Assembly (NCBI GenBank): GCA_964617765.1
Contig: CAZTZY010000047.1
Span: 1 to 23,844, forward strand
From: CAZTZY01 sp964617765
GTDB taxonomy: Bacteria > Pseudomonadota > Gammaproteobacteria > Pseudomonadales > DT-91
DNA: 23,844 bases
Direction: 5' to 3'
The notes under the pieces were generated by a model. It was not told where the DNA came from. It made no database searches and was given only the letters and a program-made list of their open reading frames with translations. Position numbers and translations under genes: made by a program. This document shows positions 8,449-15,417 of this stretch, one piece after another. Each line of letters begins with the position of its first letter. Within the stretch, counting starts at the first letter, position 1.

Positions 8449-8642
8449 ATTTTTGTAATGTTTTGACAGATTAAATTTGCATATCGAAATGCAATTTTAT
8501 AACTGGATTATAATATTTAAGATTAAAAATGTAATTTTAGTTCTAAGGGTGGAGCATTTTTCGCGTTAAAAAGGCGGGTCGGAATGCAGGCAGCAGCCAT
8601 TTTCAAAATGAAAGTGATTCGCAAGGGACGTAATTAATGCGC

Positions 8643-9440
8643 TCAGGGTTTTGGACAATCCATATCGCAGCTGATTTGGTGGTTCATATCCAGCGCTGGC
8701 TGAGATGCCTGGGGTTTGCCAATGATAACAGCCGGAACGCCTGCAGCGGTGGTATGGTCTGGAACATCTTGTAAAACTACACTGCCGGCCCCAATTTTTG
8801 CGCCTTCACCTATTTTTATATTGCCCAGAATAGTAGCGCCTGCGCTGATTAAAACGCCATCCCCTACTTTGGGATGGCGATCACCCTCTTCCTTGCCGGT
8901 GCCGCCTAAAGTCACTGACTGCATAATCGAGACATTATTGCCAACAATACAGGTTTCTCCGATAACCAGTCCTGTAGCATGATCGATCATGATGCCATGA
9001 CCCAGACGTGCTGCAGGATGGATATCCACAGCAAAGACCACTGAAATCCGGAATTGAAAATAAAAAGCGAGGGATTGGCGGCCTTGTTTCCATAGCCAAT
9101 GTGCAATGCGATAAGCCTGCAGAGCCAAAAAACCTTTGAAATACAAAAAAGGTGTTGAATAGGCATGGCAAGCAGAATCACGTTCATAAACGGCGCGAAT
9201 ATCCTGACGTATTGCATAGCCAATGGAATGATCATGATTAAAGGCATTTTCCATCACTTCGCGTAATAAAATCGCCGGGGTTTCAGGGCAATCGAGTTTG
9301 GTTGCAAGGTGATAACTTAACGCGGCTTCAATAGAGTCGTGATTCAAAATGGTAGAGTGTAAAAAACTGGCCAGTATGGGTTCTTTTTGTGCTTCACGTT
9401 GAGTTTCTTCACGAATGGTTTGCCATAGTATGTCGGTCAT
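8643..9440 (-). CDS. cysE: Serine O-acetyltransferase
   Basis: A 265-residue CysE that acetylates L-serine with acetyl-CoA, committing it to cysteine synthesis. The N-terminal helical domain (about 1-135) is followed by a left-handed beta-helix of hexapeptide repeats (136-215) and a tail. The family catalytic residues align: Asp88 (YERDSAC), Asp139 (VDIHPAARLG), Asp153-His154 (MIDHATG) and His189 (GDRHPKVGDG). The open frame runs upstream to 9599, but homology places the start at ATG 9440 (MTDILWQTIREE); the extra 53 codons would overlap the divergent gene. No strong ribosome site is visible. Oddity: the C-terminus ends CDMDCPKP, with a CxxxC pair and no terminal isoleucine, so docking into cysteine synthase CysK may be lost. 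Confidence 0.93.
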   Translation of the reverse strand: MTDILWQTIREETQREAQKEPILASFLHSTILNHDSIEAALSYHLATKLDCPETPAILLREVMENAFNHDHSIGYAIRQDIRAVYERDSACHAYSTPFLYFKGFLALQAYRIAHWLWKQGRQSLAFYFQFRISVVFAVDIHPAARLGHGIMIDHATGLVIGETCIVGNNVSIMQSVTLGGTGKEEGDRHPKVGDGVLISAGATILGNIKIGEGAKIGAGSVVLQDVPDHTTAAGVPAVIIGKPQASQPALDMNHQISCDMDCPKP

Positions 9441-9522
9441 GAGAGATCTACTTTTTAGCGAGCGTTGATAAAAGAATGTAGTTGTTTTAGGTAAGTTCAG
9501 TGCATAATTGAACGATAGTACA

Positions 9523-9551
9523 TTGTGTAGCATATCGCATGATTGTATTTT
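9523..9551 (+). promoter_or_regulatory. Candidate promoter of the DUF350 gene
   Basis: TTGTGT (9523-9528), a 17-bp spacer and TATTTT (9546-9551), placed 36 bp before the start codon. The match to consensus is only moderate, so this is a candidate. An inverted repeat GTTCA-N9-TGAAC at 9495-9513 lies just upstream, between the two divergent genes. Confidence 0.3.
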
Positions 9552-9587
9552 TGTTGATTTTAAAAGTCTATTAGATAGGAGTAGATT

Positions 9588-10001
9588 ATGCACGAGCAAC
9601 TGATGATATATATAAATGGGTTGCCCTTTTTTTTGTCATATTTTGCCATAGGCGGCATTTTAATGACGCTTTATGTTTTTATTTACAATCGTCTAACCTC
9701 TCTCGATGAGTGGGAGCTCATTAAACAGAATGATTCAGCTGCCGCCATTGCATTTTCGGGGAGTTTGATCGGTTTTGTCATTCCTTTGTCGAGTGCGATT
9801 CAGAATGCCCAAAGTAATTTAGGTTGTGCATTTTGGGGGGTGGTGGCTTTGGTGGTGCAGTTGACGGCATTTTTTACTGTGCGGTTATTTGTGCCAGCCA
9901 TTACCGAGCGCATCCGCCGGGGCGAAGTTGCTGCAGGAATATTATTGGCAGCTATATCCTTGAATGTTGGTTTATTGAATGCTGCAAGTATGTTCTTTTG
10001 A
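9588..10001 (+). CDS. DUF350 (UPF0719/YjfL-like) inner-membrane protein
   Basis: A 137-residue integral membrane protein with four predicted spans (about 12-34, 52-70, 80-100 and 112-135). It closely resembles E. coli YjfL as I recall it: the segments YFAIGG, EWELIKQND, AAAIAFSGSLIGFVIPLSSA, a small-residue and aromatic third helix, VRLFVPAITERI and AAGILLAA...GLLNAASM match the DUF350 pattern throughout. Its biochemical function is unknown; in enterobacteria relatives lie next to PspA-like and glutathionylspermidine-synthase-like genes, but none of those partners is here. A good ribosome site AGGAG (9577-9581) fixes the start. It is divergent from cysE, convergent with the DUF1145-like gene, and closed by a strong terminator. 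Confidence 0.88.
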   Translation: MHEQLMIYINGLPFFLSYFAIGGILMTLYVFIYNRLTSLDEWELIKQNDSAAAIAFSGSLIGFVIPLSSAIQNAQSNLGCAFWGVVALVVQLTAFFTVRLFVPAITERIRRGEVAAGILLAAISLNVGLLNAASMFF

Positions 10002-10022
10002 TTTTATGCGAATATAAAAGTA

Positions 10023-10051
10023 AAAACTGCCAGCATCATGCTGGCAGTTTT
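10023..10051. terminator. Strong bidirectional Rho-independent terminator
   Basis: A perfect 13-bp stem, AAAACTGCCAGCA (10023-10035) with TGCTGGCAGTTTT (10039-10051), closed by a 3-base loop. It is followed by T-rich sequence on both strands and lies between the convergent genes ending at 10001 (+) and 10064 (-). Confidence 0.9.
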
Positions 10052-10063
10052 GTTTCAGGGAGA

Positions 10064-10327
10064 TCATTTTTGTTTGTCGGCCAGTAACTGATCCATTTCC
10101 ATATTATGGACATAGCCAAATATCAGTAATTGAACGATGTGTATCGCCAGATTGCCACCCAGTTTTTTTGCTTTTGGCAAGAATACCAGCGTTTCAACAG
10201 CATGTGCGCCCGCAAGGCCTAGGCCTGTCCAGTTCAGTATTTCGCTAAAGCCTTTGACGGGCGAAATAACGTTAAAAATAATCAGCATCCAGGCCAGTAA
10301 GGTTACAATTTTAGAGGTGATAATCAT
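10064..10327 (-). CDS. DUF1145-like (YhhL-like) small inner-membrane protein
   Basis: An 87-residue hydrophobic protein with two or three predicted spans (about 5-22, 32-50 and 58-75). The pattern of an N-terminal KIVTLLAW..IIFN.ISP, a mid-protein G-A-H-A-V-E segment and a C-terminal HIVQLLIFGYVHN resembles the DUF1145 family as I recall it (family members end in a similar HxLQxxLFGxxH run). Function unknown. The start is ATG 10327; GAAGG at 10340-10336 lies 8 bases upstream as a ribosome site. That start codon overlaps the start codon of the divergent small ORF (CATG, 10325-10328), so its 5' leader lies inside the other gene. Confidence 0.65.
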   Translation of the reverse strand: MIITSKIVTLLAWMLIIFNVISPVKGFSEILNWTGLGLAGAHAVETLVFLPKAKKLGGNLAIHIVQLLIFGYVHNMEMDQLLADKQK

Positions 10328-10457
10328 GAGGAAAGCCTTCTATAGAATGGAATTGCCTTTAACTCTAACAGAATTAATGTCACTTTTCAGTGGTTTGCCT
10401 TTTATGCAGGGCTTTGCCATCATGCCGGCATATTCCATCGACAAAAAGAAAGGCTAA
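10326..10457 (+). CDS. Small ORF (43 residues) coupled to the acyltransferase
   Basis: A 43-codon frame starting MRKAFYRMELPL and ending SIDKKKG, not recognised. It has a strong ribosome site, AGAGGTGA at 10313-10320, 5 bases before ATG, and ends one base before the ATG of the acyltransferase gene (TAA-C-ATG), an arrangement typical of translational coupling. The middle is mildly hydrophobic, but no clear membrane span or signal peptide is seen. It could be a true small protein made with the acyltransferase or a leader whose translation loads ribosomes onto it. Its start overlaps the start of the divergent minus-strand gene. Confidence 0.5.
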   Translation: MRKAFYRMELPLTLTELMSLFSGLPFMQGFAIMPAYSIDKKKG

Positions 10458-10458
10458 C

Positions 10459-11181
10459 ATGCGCCAGGATCGTCGCCCCTATTACATTAAAAAAATCTAT
10501 CTTGCCTACCGTGCATGGTATACCCAGCATTTCATTGCGCCAAAATGCGATTATCTGGGTGTGTACCCTACATTTATGAAGCCATGGCTTACCTGTATTT
10601 CTGGACCCAACATCCGTATAGGCAAATGTGCCACAGTGATTTCCGAGCCGGAATCACCGGTAAGAATTGGAGTTTGGGGGCATGAGCCAAATTTAGGGAA
10701 AATAGAGATGGGTGATTATGTATTAATCAGTCCTGGTTGCCGTATCAGTGCCAGTGATGAAATCATTATCGGCGATAGCGTGATGATGGCGAATGGTGTG
10801 TATATCACCGATTCAGATTGGCACGGTATTTATGACCGGGTTGCCCGGCCCAAAGAAGCGCATCCCGTGCACATTGGTAACAATGTCTGGTTGGGTGATC
10901 ACGCCACGGTACTAAAAGGTGTCACTATTGGCGATAATTCCATTATTGCCGCCAAATCAGTAATAACACGTAATGTGCCTTCAAATGTTGTTATGGCTGG
11001 AAATCCTGCGCAAATTGTTAAAGAGCTGGATGTATCCCAGAGCTTCAGGACAAGGGCAGATTTCTTCAAGGATCCGGAGTCATTAGAAAAATGGTTTGAT
11101 GGCGTTGATCGCATGGTGCTGGAGCAAAATGGATTATTTAACTGGCTTCGCGCTTTAGCGTGGCCAACCCGGAAGGATTAA
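10459..11181 (+). CDS. Left-handed beta-helix acyltransferase (hexapeptide-repeat family)
   Basis: A 240-residue protein of the maltose/nodulation-type O-acetyltransferase group. Hexapeptide repeats run from about residue 50 to 175 (IRIGKCATV, IEMGDYVLISPGCRISASDEIIIGDSVMM, VHIGNNVWLGDHATVLKGVTIGDNSIIAAKSVIT), ending in the usual VMAGNPAQIVKE. His122 in ITDSDWHGIYDR is the likely catalytic histidine. A ~50-residue C-terminal extension (190-240) with FFKDPESLEKWFDGVDR is beyond the core fold; the acceptor sugar or lipid cannot be told. The frame is open from 10390, but I choose ATG 10459, after AAAGG and immediately after the 43-codon ORF. No sugar-synthesis genes are adjacent. Confidence 0.85.
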   Translation: MRQDRRPYYIKKIYLAYRAWYTQHFIAPKCDYLGVYPTFMKPWLTCISGPNIRIGKCATVISEPESPVRIGVWGHEPNLGKIEMGDYVLISPGCRISASDEIIIGDSVMMANGVYITDSDWHGIYDRVARPKEAHPVHIGNNVWLGDHATVLKGVTIGDNSIIAAKSVITRNVPSNVVMAGNPAQIVKELDVSQSFRTRADFFKDPESLEKWFDGVDRMVLEQNGLFNWLRALAWPTRKD

Positions 11182-11182
11182 T

Positions 11183-11219
11183 AGGAAAATAATAAACTGT
11201 TAAAACGCGATATTTTCCT
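11183..11219 (+). terminator. Weak hairpin after the acyltransferase
   Basis: AGGAAAATA (11183-11191) pairs with TATTTTCCT (11211-11219) across a 19-base loop; GCTTTTCTC follows. The stem is AT-rich and the loop long, so this is only a possible terminator. The rest of the 11182-11404 gap shows no convincing ORF or promoter. Confidence 0.3.
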
Positions 11220-11404
11220 GCTTTTCTCAATATGCCTCTAAAAAGCCGTTCCCTTGAAAAATGTGTCGGCCTTCAAAGTTTCAGATAACCACTTTTGCTA
11301 TTTCCATGAACTTGTCTAGCCTTAAAATGACTGGCATCAGCTTATTGTCTTCATAAAGGAAGTCGCTAATCAGGGTGTCATAAAACCAATGGACACAAAC
11401 GGAT

Positions 11405-12109
11405 ATGCGTAAATTTTCTTTAAGTGAATATGCCCCTGAGACCATCGAATATTATGTTCGCCAGATCCAGTTTTTTGATGATTTAGCTCGGCAAGATCCT
11501 GTGCAATACGATGTAATAATGCAGCATACCTGCATTATGGAGCTGGAAGCCGGTGAAGTATTGATTGAAAAAGATACCATGGGTTGTATTTTTTATTCTT
11601 TAGTGCATGGCCAATTAGCCATATTCCATGAAAAAAGGCCGGGTGATGCGGCAATTTGTGAGTTGTTCCCCAGTCAGATTCTCGGTGCCCTGTCCATTAT
11701 CAACCATCAGCCTCGAACTGCCACTGTGGTCGTTTCCAGTATTGAGGGGGCTACGGTTTTCTGTACCGATTTTTCAATTTTTGGCGAGCTTGATGATTTT
11801 TCGATTGTCTCCTTTAGCACAAAACTGGCGATGTTTCGTGATGTGGTAAAGCATATTTACGCTACCCTGCAAAACTATGAAAGAGAGGCGCCTGATGAAT
11901 TGTTGAGTCAGGAATTATCAACCTTGATGGAGTTTCATGGTAAACCCGACACCATGGAGGAACTTGAATATTTTGCTGAGTTAGCCATAGGTTTGGCATG
12001 GTTGCTGGGGCGCTGGAATGCCAGAATTGTGCCCCATGTTCCCATGTTTGATGAAGCTTTGCTGGAAAGACGACTATCAGCGTTGCTGAATATAGAAGTG
12101 CGCAGATAA
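11405..12109 (+). CDS. Cyclic nucleotide-binding-domain protein without DNA-binding domain
   Basis: A 234-residue cytoplasmic protein. Residues about 35-135 show a Crp/cNMP-type beta-roll: LEAGEVLIEKDTMGCIFYSLVHGQLAIF, then the phosphate-binding cassette region LGALSII...PRTATVVVSS with the phosphate-contacting Arg104. The Glu that usually follows the cassette Gly (GEL/GEI) is Ala95 here, so ligand binding may be weak or altered. A helix (about 135-160) follows as in Crp, but the remaining ~75 residues show no winged-helix DNA-binding motif and read as acidic-to-amphipathic helices (TMEELEYFAELAIGLAWLLGRW). It may therefore act as a sensor or adaptor rather than a transcription factor. The start is ATG 11405 with a poor ribosome site. 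The gene stands alone. Confidence 0.7.
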   Translation: MRKFSLSEYAPETIEYYVRQIQFFDDLARQDPVQYDVIMQHTCIMELEAGEVLIEKDTMGCIFYSLVHGQLAIFHEKRPGDAAICELFPSQILGALSIINHQPRTATVVVSSIEGATVFCTDFSIFGELDDFSIVSFSTKLAMFRDVVKHIYATLQNYEREAPDELLSQELSTLMEFHGKPDTMEELEYFAELAIGLAWLLGRWNARIVPHVPMFDEALLERRLSALLNIEVRR

Positions 12110-12187
12110 TCCATCGATGGAACATTTCAATTCCATCAGGTTCAAAGTCCCTACTGAATTATTCCTTACCGGTTTACTTCGGCACTA

Positions 12188-12295
12188 TTAAAATAATATG
12201 TTAACCGTTGTGATAAGGATAATTGTGAACGCTACCATGGCGCCAATGGCTATGGCCAAGTGTTTCAGGGTTTTTGCATCGTCTTGTTGCAGCAT
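12188..12295 (-). CDS. Single-span small membrane protein (35 residues)
   Basis: A 35-codon frame with product MLQQDDAKTLKHLAIAIGA followed by MVAFTIILITTVNILF. A polar, charged N-terminus of about 12 residues is followed by one uninterrupted hydrophobic helix (about 13-35). A GAGG ribosome site lies 9 bases before ATG, in the 5' sequence around 12305-12308. The reading frame is clean, and nothing else in the 12110-12371 gap competes with it. The architecture is that of small bacterial membrane proteins that modulate larger complexes; no family is recognised. It lies downstream of comF on the same strand, 77 bp past its stop, and could be expressed with it. Confidence 0.55.
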   Translation of the reverse strand: MLQQDDAKTLKHLAIAIGAMVAFTIILITTVNILF

Positions 12296-12371
12296 GATTT
12301 TTCGCCTCGAATGAATAATGTTTATAAATTATAAAATTTCACCTGAAAATTCATTGATGCGGATCAAAGAG

Positions 12372-13091
12372 TCAGTATTTTGGTGTGCGCGCAACGGCCC
12401 AACAATGTACCTCCCGGGCACCTTCCAATTTTAGTGTTTTAGCCATTTCATGCATGGTGCTACCCGTTGTCATAACATCATCAATGATGGCAATTCTTAG
12501 GCCCGATACTGCGGCAGAACTATAAAAAGCATTTTTCAGGTTTTTTTTTCGTTGTTTGGCAGATAAGGTTTTTTGAACAGGCGTTGGGTGATGGCGCTGT
12601 AATAAATGACGCTGTAAAGGAATGCCAAGTTCTTGCCCCACTTTTTTTGCTAATAAATAGGAGTGGTTATTACCGCGCAATAAATTGCGTTGCCAGTGCA
12701 TTGGGGTGGCTATGATGCAGTCAATGTTGGCAGTTTCATGTTGAGTTCTGGACAGCATTAATTCCGAAAATAAACGCCCGACGGCATTATCATGACGGGT
12801 TTTAAAGCGATGGATTAATTCAGGAATGTGGTATTCATAAGTCACGGCGCACAGTGTTTTATCGTAAGCAGGTGAAGAGCTCAAGCAAACACCGCATAAA
12901 TCCAGATCTACAGGTAATGGAATGCTGCATCGTTGGCAGCAAGTTTCAATCAAAGGCAGGTCAGCCTGACAATAATGGCATACACCAAAATAGCTTGAAG
13001 AATCGCTTTTGGGATGGCGAATCCGGCATTGGCATAACAGGCAAGTGGATTGAAGAAAATGTGGAATTTTACGAAAAGCGTTGTAAACCAT
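12372..13091 (-). CDS. comF: ComF family phosphoribosyltransferase-like protein
   Basis: A 239-residue ComF/GntX-type protein. The N-terminus is a zinc-ribbon region with cysteine pairs C17xxC20, C38xxC41, C51/C52xxC55 and C66xxC69, and the C-terminal half is a type I PRTase domain with the PRPP loop IAIIDDVMTTGSTMHEMAK (about 200-218). Family members act in natural DNA uptake (ComF) or in use of DNA as a nutrient (GntX/YhgH); the exact reaction is unsettled. The basic stretch LSAKQRKKNLKNAF (176-189) matches the family. The start is ATG 13091 after a GGAGGGG ribosome site. It lies divergent from bioB, as is common in gammaproteobacteria, and the left half of the BirA site covers its first codons. 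Confidence 0.9.
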   Translation of the reverse strand: MVYNAFRKIPHFLQSTCLLCQCRIRHPKSDSSSYFGVCHYCQADLPLIETCCQRCSIPLPVDLDLCGVCLSSSPAYDKTLCAVTYEYHIPELIHRFKTRHDNAVGRLFSELMLSRTQHETANIDCIIATPMHWQRNLLRGNNHSYLLAKKVGQELGIPLQRHLLQRHHPTPVQKTLSAKQRKKNLKNAFYSSAAVSGLRIAIIDDVMTTGSTMHEMAKTLKLEGAREVHCWAVARTPKY

Positions 13092-13113
13092 AACCCCTCC
13101 ATTGGGTTGACTA
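13081..13113. promoter_or_regulatory. BirA (biotin repressor) operator
   Basis: TTGTAAACC (13081-13089), 15 bases, then GGTTGACTA (13105-13113). The left half is a perfect match to the known enterobacterial BirA half-site TTGTAAACC; the right half matches GGTTTACAA at 7 of 9 positions, and the spacing is close to that of known bio operators. The right half contains the bioB -35 hexamer and the left half overlaps the comF start codon. Holo-BirA bound here would shut off the biotin operon when biotin is sufficient. Confidence 0.72.
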
Positions 13114-13134
13114 CTCCTTGCATTCGCTTATGAT
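13107..13134 (+). promoter_or_regulatory. Promoter of the biotin operon
   Basis: TTGACT (13107-13112), a 16-bp spacer and TATGAT (13129-13134): 5 of 6 matches at each hexamer. Transcription would start near 13141, giving a ~36-base leader with GAGGT ahead of the bioB ATG. The -35 lies inside the BirA operator. Confidence 0.65.
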
Positions 13135-13176
13135 TGTGCCTTTAAATCCTTATCGTATCAAGCATTTGAGGTCACC

Positions 13177-14220
13177 ATGCACGTTTCCGTTCGCCATGAT
13201 TGGACGCAGGAAGAAGTCAAAAAACTCTTCAATTTGCCGTTTAGTGATTTGATGTATCAGGCACAAACTGTGCACAGGCAATACTTTGACCCCAACGCAG
13301 TACAGGTCAGCACTTTGCTGAGTATCAAAACCGGCAAATGTCCGGAAGATTGCGCCTATTGCCCGCAAAGTAATCGATACGATACCGGTCTCGAATATGA
13401 AGAATTGATGGAAATCCAGGCTGTGATCAAGGAAGCCGAAGCGGCCAAAGCCACCGGTGCAACCCGTTTTTGCATGGGTGCAGCATGGCGTTCACCCAAA
13501 GGGCGTGACATGGTAAAAGTAACAGCCATGGTTGAAGGCGTTAAAAGTCTGGGCCTCGAAACTTGTATGACATTAGGCATGTTGTCACAAGAGCAGGCGC
13601 AGCAGTTGGCAGAAGCCGGACTTGATTATTACAACCACAATATTGATACCTCACCTGAATACTACGGCAAGATCATTACTACACGCACTTACCAGGATCG
13701 ACTCGATACTATCGCTCATGTGCGTAATGCCGGCATGAAAGTCTGCAGTGGCGGTATAGTCGGCATGGGTGAAAAGCGTGAAGACCGCGTGGGGTTGTTG
13801 ATGGAACTGGCCACCATGACAGTGCATCCAGAGTCAGTGCCTATCAACCTGTTAGTCAAGGTTGCCGGTACACCGCTAGAGTTACAGGAAGGGGTTGACC
13901 CTTTTGAGTTTATTCGCACGATTGCTGTGGCGCGAATCTTAATGCCGAAATCGCATGTGCGTTTGTCAGCCGGACGTGAAAACATGAATGACCAGATGCA
14001 ATCATTGGCCTTTCTTGCTGGAGCTAATTCTATTTTTTATGGCGAGAAGTTATTGACGACTGCCAACCCGGATACTAACAGTGATCGGGAACTTTTTGAT
14101 CGACTGGGCATTAATCCTGAAGAATATGTGATTGATGATATCAATCACAACGAGAGTGAAAATCAGCCTGCTACTCAGGTCAATAATGAATCCGCGCTGT
14201 TCTATAACGCAGTTGGCTGA
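13177..14220 (+). CDS. bioB: Biotin synthase
   Basis: A 347-residue radical-SAM enzyme inserting sulfur into dethiobiotin, the last step of biotin synthesis. The [4Fe-4S] motif is Cys55-xxx-Cys59-xx-Cys62 (GKCPEDCAYCPQS). The auxiliary [2Fe-2S] ligands are all present: Cys99 (TRFCMGAAWR), Cys130 (ETCMTLGML), Cys190 (KVCSGGIVGMGE) and Arg262 (HVRLSAGRENM). Length is normal, with a short polar C-terminal tail rich in Asn. The start ATG follows GAGGT. It is first gene of bioB-bioF-bioHC-bioD and is controlled from the BirA-overlapped promoter. Base composition is less AT-rich than in the pil block. Confidence 0.97.
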   Translation: MHVSVRHDWTQEEVKKLFNLPFSDLMYQAQTVHRQYFDPNAVQVSTLLSIKTGKCPEDCAYCPQSNRYDTGLEYEELMEIQAVIKEAEAAKATGATRFCMGAAWRSPKGRDMVKVTAMVEGVKSLGLETCMTLGMLSQEQAQQLAEAGLDYYNHNIDTSPEYYGKIITTRTYQDRLDTIAHVRNAGMKVCSGGIVGMGEKREDRVGLLMELATMTVHPESVPINLLVKVAGTPLELQEGVDPFEFIRTIAVARILMPKSHVRLSAGRENMNDQMQSLAFLAGANSIFYGEKLLTTANPDTNSDRELFDRLGINPEEYVIDDINHNESENQPATQVNNESALFYNAVG

Positions 14221-14223
14221 TTC

Positions 14224-15417
14224 ATGTTGTCAGTATGGAGTGAACTCGACCAGCAATTGCATGCACGTGAAGCGCAGCATTTAACGCGCAAGCGCACGCT
14301 GGTTGAAAGTGCCCCCGGTATTCATGTAAAGGTTCAGGGCCAGACGTTAGCCAATTTCTGCAGTAACGATTACCTCGGTTTAGCCAATCATCCTAAAGTG
14401 GTAGAAACCTTCATCAAGGCAGCACAACAATATGGTGTGGGTAGCGGGGCATCGCATCTAGTCTGTGGCCACACCACCGAACATCATTTACTGGAAGAAG
14501 AGTTTGCCGAACTCACGGGTCGTGATCAGGCAATACTATTTTCCACCGGCTACATGGCCAATCTCGGTATTCTCACTGCCCTGCTTGAAAAACAGGATGC
14601 TGTATTTGAAGACAAACTCAATCATGCCTCGCTGCTGGATGGGGGCTTGTTGTCTGGTGCGTGTTTCCAGCGATATCTACATAACGATATGGATAATCTG
14701 CATAAAAAGCTGGAGAAAACTGAAGCACGCAGAAAACTCATCTGTGTTGATGGTGTATTCAGTATGGATGGTGATATTGCACCGTTGTCAAAATTGGCTA
14801 CTATCGCCAAAACCCATGATGCCATATTAATGGTGGATGATGCCCATGGTTTTGGTGTGTTGGGTAAAAATGGTTTAGGTTGTTGCGATGAATATGGTTT
14901 AACACAAAACGATGTGCCCATTTTGATGTGTACACTTGGGAAAGCGATCGGTACCTTTGGGGCGTTGGTGGCAGGATCTAACACACTAATAGAAACGCTG
15001 GTGCAATTTTCCCGTCCTTATATTTATACCACCTCAATGCCACCTGCGGTGGCAGCCGCCGCACGGATGAGTTTAAAGTTGGTGAAAGAAGAAGCCTGGC
15101 GCCGTGAAAAACTGCAAAGCCTGATTCAGTTATTCCGTAAAGAAGCGCAACAAATCGGTTTGCCGATTATGCCATCAAGAACAGCTATACAGCCGCTGTT
15201 AATCGGGGATGAATCATTAGCCATGCAATGGCAAGAGCAATTGCGTGAAGCCGGATTCTGGATAAGTGCCATCAGAACTCCAACGGTGGCAAAAGGAGCA
15301 GCGCGTTTACGTATAACATTGAGCGCCAATCATTCTGAAAGTGATGTGTTGAAATTACTGGAAGCCTTACAGAGGATTAATCAACTTTTACCGGTGTTAA
15401 AAGAGGTTCAAGCCTGA
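14224..15417 (+). CDS. bioF: 8-amino-7-oxononanoate synthase
   Basis: A 397-residue PLP enzyme of the alpha-oxoamine synthase family, condensing pimeloyl-ACP with alanine. Key positions: the N-terminal FCSNDYLGLANHP (45-57), GVGSGASHLVCGHTTEHHLLE (71-91), LMVDDAHGFGVLG with cofactor-contacting Asp205 and His208, and the Schiff-base Lys240 in TLGKAIGTFGALVAGS. The C-terminal RTPTVAKGAARLRITLSANH is typical. It begins 3 bp after the bioB stop, and its TGA overlaps the next ATG (TGATG), so the operon is tightly coupled. Confidence 0.97.
   Translation: MLSVWSELDQQLHAREAQHLTRKRTLVESAPGIHVKVQGQTLANFCSNDYLGLANHPKVVETFIKAAQQYGVGSGASHLVCGHTTEHHLLEEEFAELTGRDQAILFSTGYMANLGILTALLEKQDAVFEDKLNHASLLDGGLLSGACFQRYLHNDMDNLHKKLEKTEARRKLICVDGVFSMDGDIAPLSKLATIAKTHDAILMVDDAHGFGVLGKNGLGCCDEYGLTQNDVPILMCTLGKAIGTFGALVAGSNTLIETLVQFSRPYIYTTSMPPAVAAAARMSLKLVKEEAWRREKLQSLIQLFRKEAQQIGLPIMPSRTAIQPLLIGDESLAMQWQEQLREAGFWISAIRTPTVAKGAARLRITLSANHSESDVLKLLEALQRINQLLPVLKEVQA

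Noticed and set aside
8598..8610. CATTTTCAAAATG palindrome as the cysE terminator
   Set aside because: The stem is AT-rich with a one-base centre, cannot form a proper loop, and no T-run follows on the minus strand.
9441..9599. 53-codon N-terminal extension of CysE
   Set aside because: It would overlap the start of the divergent DUF350 gene, leave no promoter room, and has no match to CysE N-termini; ATG 9440 fits.
10390..10458. Longer start for the acyltransferase
   Set aside because: The extension reads out of frame across the 43-codon ORF, which has the better ribosome site, and its translation (cysteine- and arginine-rich) is not protein-like for this family.
12854..13093. 79-residue plus-strand ORF antisense to comF
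   Set aside because: It is a shadow of comF; its start has no promoter or ribosome site and the translation resembles nothing known.
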